Positions 6,621 through 9,463 of a DNA stretch of 9,463 nt are shown here, piece by piece. The stretch covers positions 1-9,463 of the forward strand of contig CAJWMX010000073.1 in NCBI GenBank assembly GCA_913043805.1. Reading direction: 5' to 3'. Position 1 is the stretch's first letter. Each line of letters begins with the position of its first letter. A program made the translations under genes and the position numbers. The notes under the pieces are model-generated. The model saw nothing but the letters and a program-made list of their open reading frames with translations, ran no database searches and was not told the origin of the DNA. Source of the DNA: an uncultured Acidobacteriota bacterium. Lineage in GTDB: Bacteria > Acidobacteriota > Vicinamibacteria > Vicinamibacterales > UBA8438.

Positions 6621-6644
6621 TGGCCGGGGTCACGACCCCGGCCA
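6621..6644 (-). promoter_or_regulatory. Perfect 9-bp hairpin between SBP and permease genes, stop codon in loop
   Basis: TGGCCGGGG (6621-6629) pairs perfectly with CCCCGGCCA (6636-6644) around a 6-base loop (6630-6635). On the minus-strand transcript the loop reads UCGUGA, so it carries the last Ser codon and the UGA stop of the SBP gene. There is no following U-tract, so it is more likely an mRNA-stabilising or attenuating element than a full terminator. Such a structure fits the usual need for far more binding protein than permease. Confidence 0.65.
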
Positions 6645-7634
6645 GGCGCCTTGTTCCTCGTAGTAGCGGATCGCTCCGGGGTGGAACGGCACGGTCGAGC
6701 CGGTCACCGCCGTCTCTATCGACAGCTTGGCCGCCTCGGGGTGCACGGCCGCCAGCTCGTCATGGTGCTCGAAGAGGGCTTGCGTGATCCGGTAGGCCAG
6801 CTCGTCGGTCATCTCGGCGTGGGCCACCAGCACGTTGGCGACCGCGATCGCCTCGACGTCGCCGCTCATGCCGGGATAGGTGATGCTCGGGATGGTCGAT
6901 GGGCGATAGACCTCGCCATAGTTGTCGTGGAGAAAGCCGATCGCGTCGGTGTTGGTGACGAGCTTCACCGTGCGTCCCGGGGTCGACGCGAGATCCAGCA
7001 CCGAGCCGGTCGGAATGCCGCCGCTCCAGAAGAACGCGTCGATCTTGTCGTCCTTCAGCGCGTCGACCGACTGGGCCGCTCCGAGGCTCTGTCGCCGGAT
7101 GTCGGCGTCGGGGTCGATTCCGGCCGACGCCAGAATCCGGAGCGCGGTGATCTCCGTGCCGCTGCCGGGGGCGCCAGTCGAGATGATCCGCTCGCGCAGG
7201 TCGCCGACCGTCTCGATCCCCTTGCCCTCCAGGGTGACCAGCTGGTTCAGGTTGTCGTAGAGCACCGCGATCGCGCGCGCCGGCACCTCGCCAAAGTCCG
7301 AGAAGGCGTTGCGACCGGCTGCCGCATCGTCGAGGGTGTCCGCGAGTGCGAATGCCAGGTCGGCGCCGCGATTGGCGATGAACTTCAGGTTGTCGACGGT
7401 ACCGGCCGTGACCTCAGCGGTCGCTTCCACCCCCTCGAGATGGTCGCTGATGACCTGGGCGACTCCGCCGCCGTACGGGTAGTAGACGCCGCCCGTGCCT
7501 CCAGTGGCGACCGAGAGCCGCTGGGTCAGGTTCGTCGAGCCTTGGGGACTGCAGGCGGCGAAGAGCGCCACCAGGGCCACGAAGATCATGCCCACAAAGG
7601 GGCGGCCAGCGGGTCGGAAAACGGAAATAGGCAT
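6630..7634 (-). CDS. TAXI family TRAP transporter solute-binding lipoprotein
   Basis: This 334-residue protein captures the substrate outside the cytoplasmic membrane and delivers it to the fused permease encoded downstream. A short basic N-terminus and hydrophobic segment (13-26) lead to LFAAC with Cys28, an acceptable lipobox, so it is probably a membrane-anchored lipoprotein. TAXI hallmarks are SVATGGTGGVYYPYGGG (41-57), VTAGTVDNLKFIANRGADLAFAL (75-97), TGAPGSGTEITALRIL (153-168) and AFFWSGGIPTGSVLDLA (200-216). The ATG at 7634 has GGAG 8 bases upstream (7643-7646) and a promoter candidate behind it. TAXI proteins have been linked to glutamate, 2-oxoglutarate and other acids in some species, but the ligand here cannot be told from sequence. 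It is the first gene of the operon, divergent from the secreted esterase. Confidence 0.95.
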   Translation of the reverse strand: MPISVFRPAGRPFVGMIFVALVALFAACSPQGSTNLTQRLSVATGGTGGVYYPYGGGVAQVISDHLEGVEATAEVTAGTVDNLKFIANRGADLAFALADTLDDAAAGRNAFSDFGEVPARAIAVLYDNLNQLVTLEGKGIETVGDLRERIISTGAPGSGTEITALRILASAGIDPDADIRRQSLGAAQSVDALKDDKIDAFFWSGGIPTGSVLDLASTPGRTVKLVTNTDAIGFLHDNYGEVYRPSTIPSITYPGMSGDVEAIAVANVLVAHAEMTDELAYRITQALFEHHDELAAVHPEAAKLSIETAVTGSTVPFHPGAIRYYEEQGAWPGS

Positions 7635-7642
7635 TGACCGGG

Positions 7643-7646
7643 CTCC
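7643..7646 (-). promoter_or_regulatory. Shine-Dalgarno of the TAXI binding-protein gene
   Basis: On the minus strand GGAG is followed by CCCGGTCA and then the ATG at 7634. This supports that start and gives a local standard (GGAGCCC, 8-base spacing) that the proposed CTG start of the permease shares. Confidence 0.75.
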
Positions 7647-7667
7647 ACGTTAGTTGAGCGACTCCAC

Positions 7668-7696
7668 ATTCTACGGGAACAGCCCGCGCCGTTCCA
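7668..7696 (-). promoter_or_regulatory. Sigma70-type promoter for the TRAP operon
   Basis: Read on the minus strand, TGGAAC (7696-7691) and TAGAAT (7673-7668) are separated by exactly 17 bases. The -10 box matches the consensus at 5 of 6 positions, the -35 box at 3 of 6. Transcription would start near 7661 and give a leader of about 27 bases containing the GGAG. This is a pattern match only. Confidence 0.5.
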
Positions 7697-7704
7697 CGCC
7701 GTGG
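7675..7704. promoter_or_regulatory. Inverted repeats over the -35 box of the TRAP promoter, operator candidate
   Basis: Two overlapping dyads lie here: CCACG-C-CGTGG (7694-7704), and GGAAC (7676-7680) with GTTCC (7691-7695) 10 bases apart. Both touch the -35 box at 7691-7696, where a regulator could block RNA polymerase. No regulator gene is in the window, and in GC-rich DNA 5-bp arms can occur by chance. Confidence 0.3.
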
Positions 7705-7810
7705 TCCCGATGAGGTCGACGGCGCGCCCTCGACGTCCGCCGTGGTGTACGCTCGTCTGAGGTCCAAAGCTGGCGGCATGGACGCCGCCTCCCAGATCCA
7801 GAATCGCCCG

Positions 7811-9352
7811 ATGCCTCGTTCGTCGTCCCTTGTCTGTCTTACCGCGGCCTGTCTGGGCGCCGTGTCCCTCGCCGCCGAGGGCCAGGCCCAGTCCGTGGGC
7901 ACGCCGCGGTTCGAGGTCACCCTGGGAGCGGACCTGGCCCCGCAGTCGGGGCGGCTGCTGGTGGTGCTGGCGCCGGCGGGGAGCCCCCAGCCGAGGCGAT
8001 GGATCGGCCGAACCGGTTCCAGGGCGGCGCCGACGCTGGGTCGAGATGTGACCGCGCTCGCGCCGGGGGAGACCGTGACGCTGGACGAGACCTCGGCGCT
8101 GTTCCCGTTGTCTGACCTCCGAGCGCTCGAGCCGCGGACCTACGAGGTGCAGGCCGTGCTCGTCACCAATCCGGACCTTCGCTCGCCGTCGGCTCCCGGC
8201 ACCCTGTTTAGTCGCCCGGCGGTGGCGCGGTTCGAGCCCGAGGGTGGTGAGGTCGTCCGCCTCACGCTCGACCAGAGACTGGCCCCCGAATCGGTGCCCG
8301 ACGACGACGGGCTGCTTCGTTTCGTACGCATCCGGTCCGAGTTGCTGTCGGCGTTCCACGGGCGGCCCATGTTTCTCCGGGCCGGCGTGATCCTGCCGCG
8401 AACATACGCGGAGGAACCGGAGCGCCGTTATCCGTTGCGGGTGCGCACCGGAGGCTACGGCACGCGGTTCACGGAGGTGGGGCGACTGATGCGTCGTGGC
8501 CACCCGTTCAGGTCGGCCTGGATGGCGGACGACGCCCCCCGGATGCTGCTGCTGCACCTCGATGGCGCCGGTCCGTATGGTGATCCGTACCAGGTGAATT
8601 CGGCCAACAACGGGCCCTACGGCGATGCTATTACCCAGGAGCTGATCCCCTATGTCGAGGCCCGGTTCCGGGGCCTTGCTCGCGCTGGTTCCCGAGTGCT
8701 CGATGGGAGCTCGACGGGAGGGTGGGTCTCCTTGGCTCTCCAGATCTTCTATCCGGACTTCTTCGGCGGGGCCTGGGCCTCCTGCCCCGACAGTGTGGAT
8801 TTCCGGGCGTTTCAGTTGGTCGATATCTACGACGACGCCAGCGCCTACGTGAACGAGCGAGGAGAGGAGCGCCCGAGCGCACGCGGGCTCGACGGCCAAA
8901 CCCGGTTCACGATGCGCCACGAGCTGCAGCTCGAGAACGTCCTCGGGCTGGGAGACCGGTGGACGATGTCGGGGCGCCAGTGGGGGGCGTGGAACGCCGC
9001 CTACGGGCCGCGCGGGAGCGACGGCTTGCCTCAGCCGCTCTGGGATCCGCGGACAGGCAGGCTGGACCGGGATGTGGCTCGCCAGTGGGAACGCTACGAC
9101 CTACGTCGGGTGCTCGACGCCGATTGGGCCGAGCTGGCGCCCAGGCTTCGAGGGAAGCTGAACATCTGGGTCGGCGAGATGGACGACTACTTCCTTGAGG
9201 ACGCCGTGCACCTGCTCGATGACTGGCTTGCCTCGCGTCCGGGCCTCGACGCCCGGATCGAGTACGGTCCTGGTCGCGGCCACTGCTGGACCGGCATCTC
9301 CGCCAGCGAGATGTTGCGGGAGATGGCTGCAGTGACCTTCTCTTCCCACTAG
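7811..9352 (+). CDS. Secreted alpha/beta-hydrolase, putative esterase family
   Basis: With the ATG at 7811 this is a 513-residue protein starting with a signal peptide (MPRSSSLVCLTAACLGAVSLAAEGQAQS, cleavage near residue 25). The ATG at 7778 and GTG at 7742 would put 11-23 extra residues before it. Neither 7811 nor 7778 has a clear Shine-Dalgarno. Residues 30-160 form a beta-rich N-terminal domain of unknown role. The C-terminal half (180-510) resembles the esterase D / Fes-type putative esterase family. The nucleophile elbow is DGSSTGGW (298-305) with Ser301; GEMDDYF (455-461) offers Asp458 or Asp459; GRGHCW (488-493) gives His491. Residues 335-445, rich in Trp, Arg and Asp, are long for the family and may form a lid. 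The substrate is unknown. Divergent placement against a TRAP transporter suggests the product may be an imported acid, which is inference. Confidence 0.88.
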   Translation: MPRSSSLVCLTAACLGAVSLAAEGQAQSVGTPRFEVTLGADLAPQSGRLLVVLAPAGSPQPRRWIGRTGSRAAPTLGRDVTALAPGETVTLDETSALFPLSDLRALEPRTYEVQAVLVTNPDLRSPSAPGTLFSRPAVARFEPEGGEVVRLTLDQRLAPESVPDDDGLLRFVRIRSELLSAFHGRPMFLRAGVILPRTYAEEPERRYPLRVRTGGYGTRFTEVGRLMRRGHPFRSAWMADDAPRMLLLHLDGAGPYGDPYQVNSANNGPYGDAITQELIPYVEARFRGLARAGSRVLDGSSTGGWVSLALQIFYPDFFGGAWASCPDSVDFRAFQLVDIYDDASAYVNERGEERPSARGLDGQTRFTMRHELQLENVLGLGDRWTMSGRQWGAWNAAYGPRGSDGLPQPLWDPRTGRLDRDVARQWERYDLRRVLDADWAELAPRLRGKLNIWVGEMDDYFLEDAVHLLDDWLASRPGLDARIEYGPGRGHCWTGISASEMLREMAAVTFSSH

Positions 9353-9463
9353 GCGGCTGCTGAGACACCAGCCTGGCGACCGGTTTCTTGGCGAGGGTTT
9401 CGTCTAGCAAGGCGCGGGCGAAGGAGCAGACTGGTGGTCTGTGACTGAGGTCGCAACGCCGCT
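9353..9463. repeat. Structured palindromic repeat, left part, cut by the window end
   Basis: The sequence after the esterase stop is non-coding and has nested dyads. The inner hairpin is CAGAC (9427-9431) with GTCTG (9437-9441). An outer stem pairs AGC (9406-9408) and GGCG (9411-9414) with CGCC (9457-9460) and GCT (9461-9463), with a two-base bulge. The outer pairing runs right to the window end, and 9401-9405 (CGTCT) would pair with AGACG if that follows. The opening GGCTGCTGAGA resembles ends of dispersed palindromic repeats I recall from other GC-rich genomes. No transposase is nearby. Confidence 0.5.

Noticed and set aside
6651..7637. 328-residue plus-strand open frame antisense to the binding protein
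   Set aside because: Composition is that of an antisense shadow, while the minus-strand frame has full TAXI motifs and a lipobox.
7742..7757. TACGCT near 7747 as a -10 box for the esterase
   Set aside because: Match to consensus is weak and no -35 box lies at suitable spacing.
7586..8920. 444-residue minus-strand open frame across the esterase and control region
   Set aside because: It spans a promoter region and two real genes in shadow frames, with no recognisable domain.
9353..9463. tRNA gene or attachment site downstream of the esterase
   Set aside because: No cloverleaf arms, no T-loop GTTCRA motif and no CCA end were seen. The dyads fit a simple palindromic element better.

Overview
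The window is GC-rich bacterial chromosomal DNA with six protein-coding genes and no rRNA, tRNA, CRISPR array or recognisable transposase. The gene types suggest a free-living soil or sediment bacterium, perhaps an acidobacterium or a related lineage. They are a secreted copper-site/carboxypeptidase-regulatory-like protein, a Peptidase_Mx-type zinc peptidase paired with an ATP-grasp enzyme, EttA, a TAXI-type TRAP transporter and a secreted esterase. The taxonomic guess rests on gene content and base composition only.

Layout. (1) Positions 2-589 (+) hold the 3' part of a gene with a cupredoxin-like copper site followed by a carboxypeptidase-regulatory-like beta domain; its start lies outside the window. 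(2) It converges, 5 bp apart, on a two-gene minus-strand operon: a zinc metallopeptidase (2705 to 1614) whose TGA overlaps the GTG of a D-Ala-D-Ala-ligase-like ATP-grasp enzyme (1617 to 595) as GTGA. (3) Divergent from this operon is ettA (2813-4489, +), the ABC-F translation factor. Short CTCCTGT tandem repeats flank it on both sides. (4) A minus-strand transport operon follows: a TAXI substrate-binding lipoprotein (7634 to 6630), a 9-bp perfect hairpin with the stop codon in its loop, then a fused TRAP permease (ending at 4615) whose real start is probably a CTG at 6579. (5) Divergent from the transporter is a secreted alpha/beta-hydrolase esterase (7811-9352, +). (6) The last 111 bases look like the left half of a structured palindromic repeat cut by the window end.

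How the genes may work together. The TAXI-TRAP operon and the divergent secreted esterase share a 176-bp intergenic region. The region holds a good promoter for the transporter and inverted repeats over its -35 box. A simple reading is that the esterase releases an organic acid outside the cytoplasm and the transporter imports it, but this is inference. The peptidase/ATP-grasp pair is the best candidate for an undescribed system: one enzyme that could form an amide or peptide-like bond, translationally coupled to one that could cut one. Its substrate cannot be read from the sequence.
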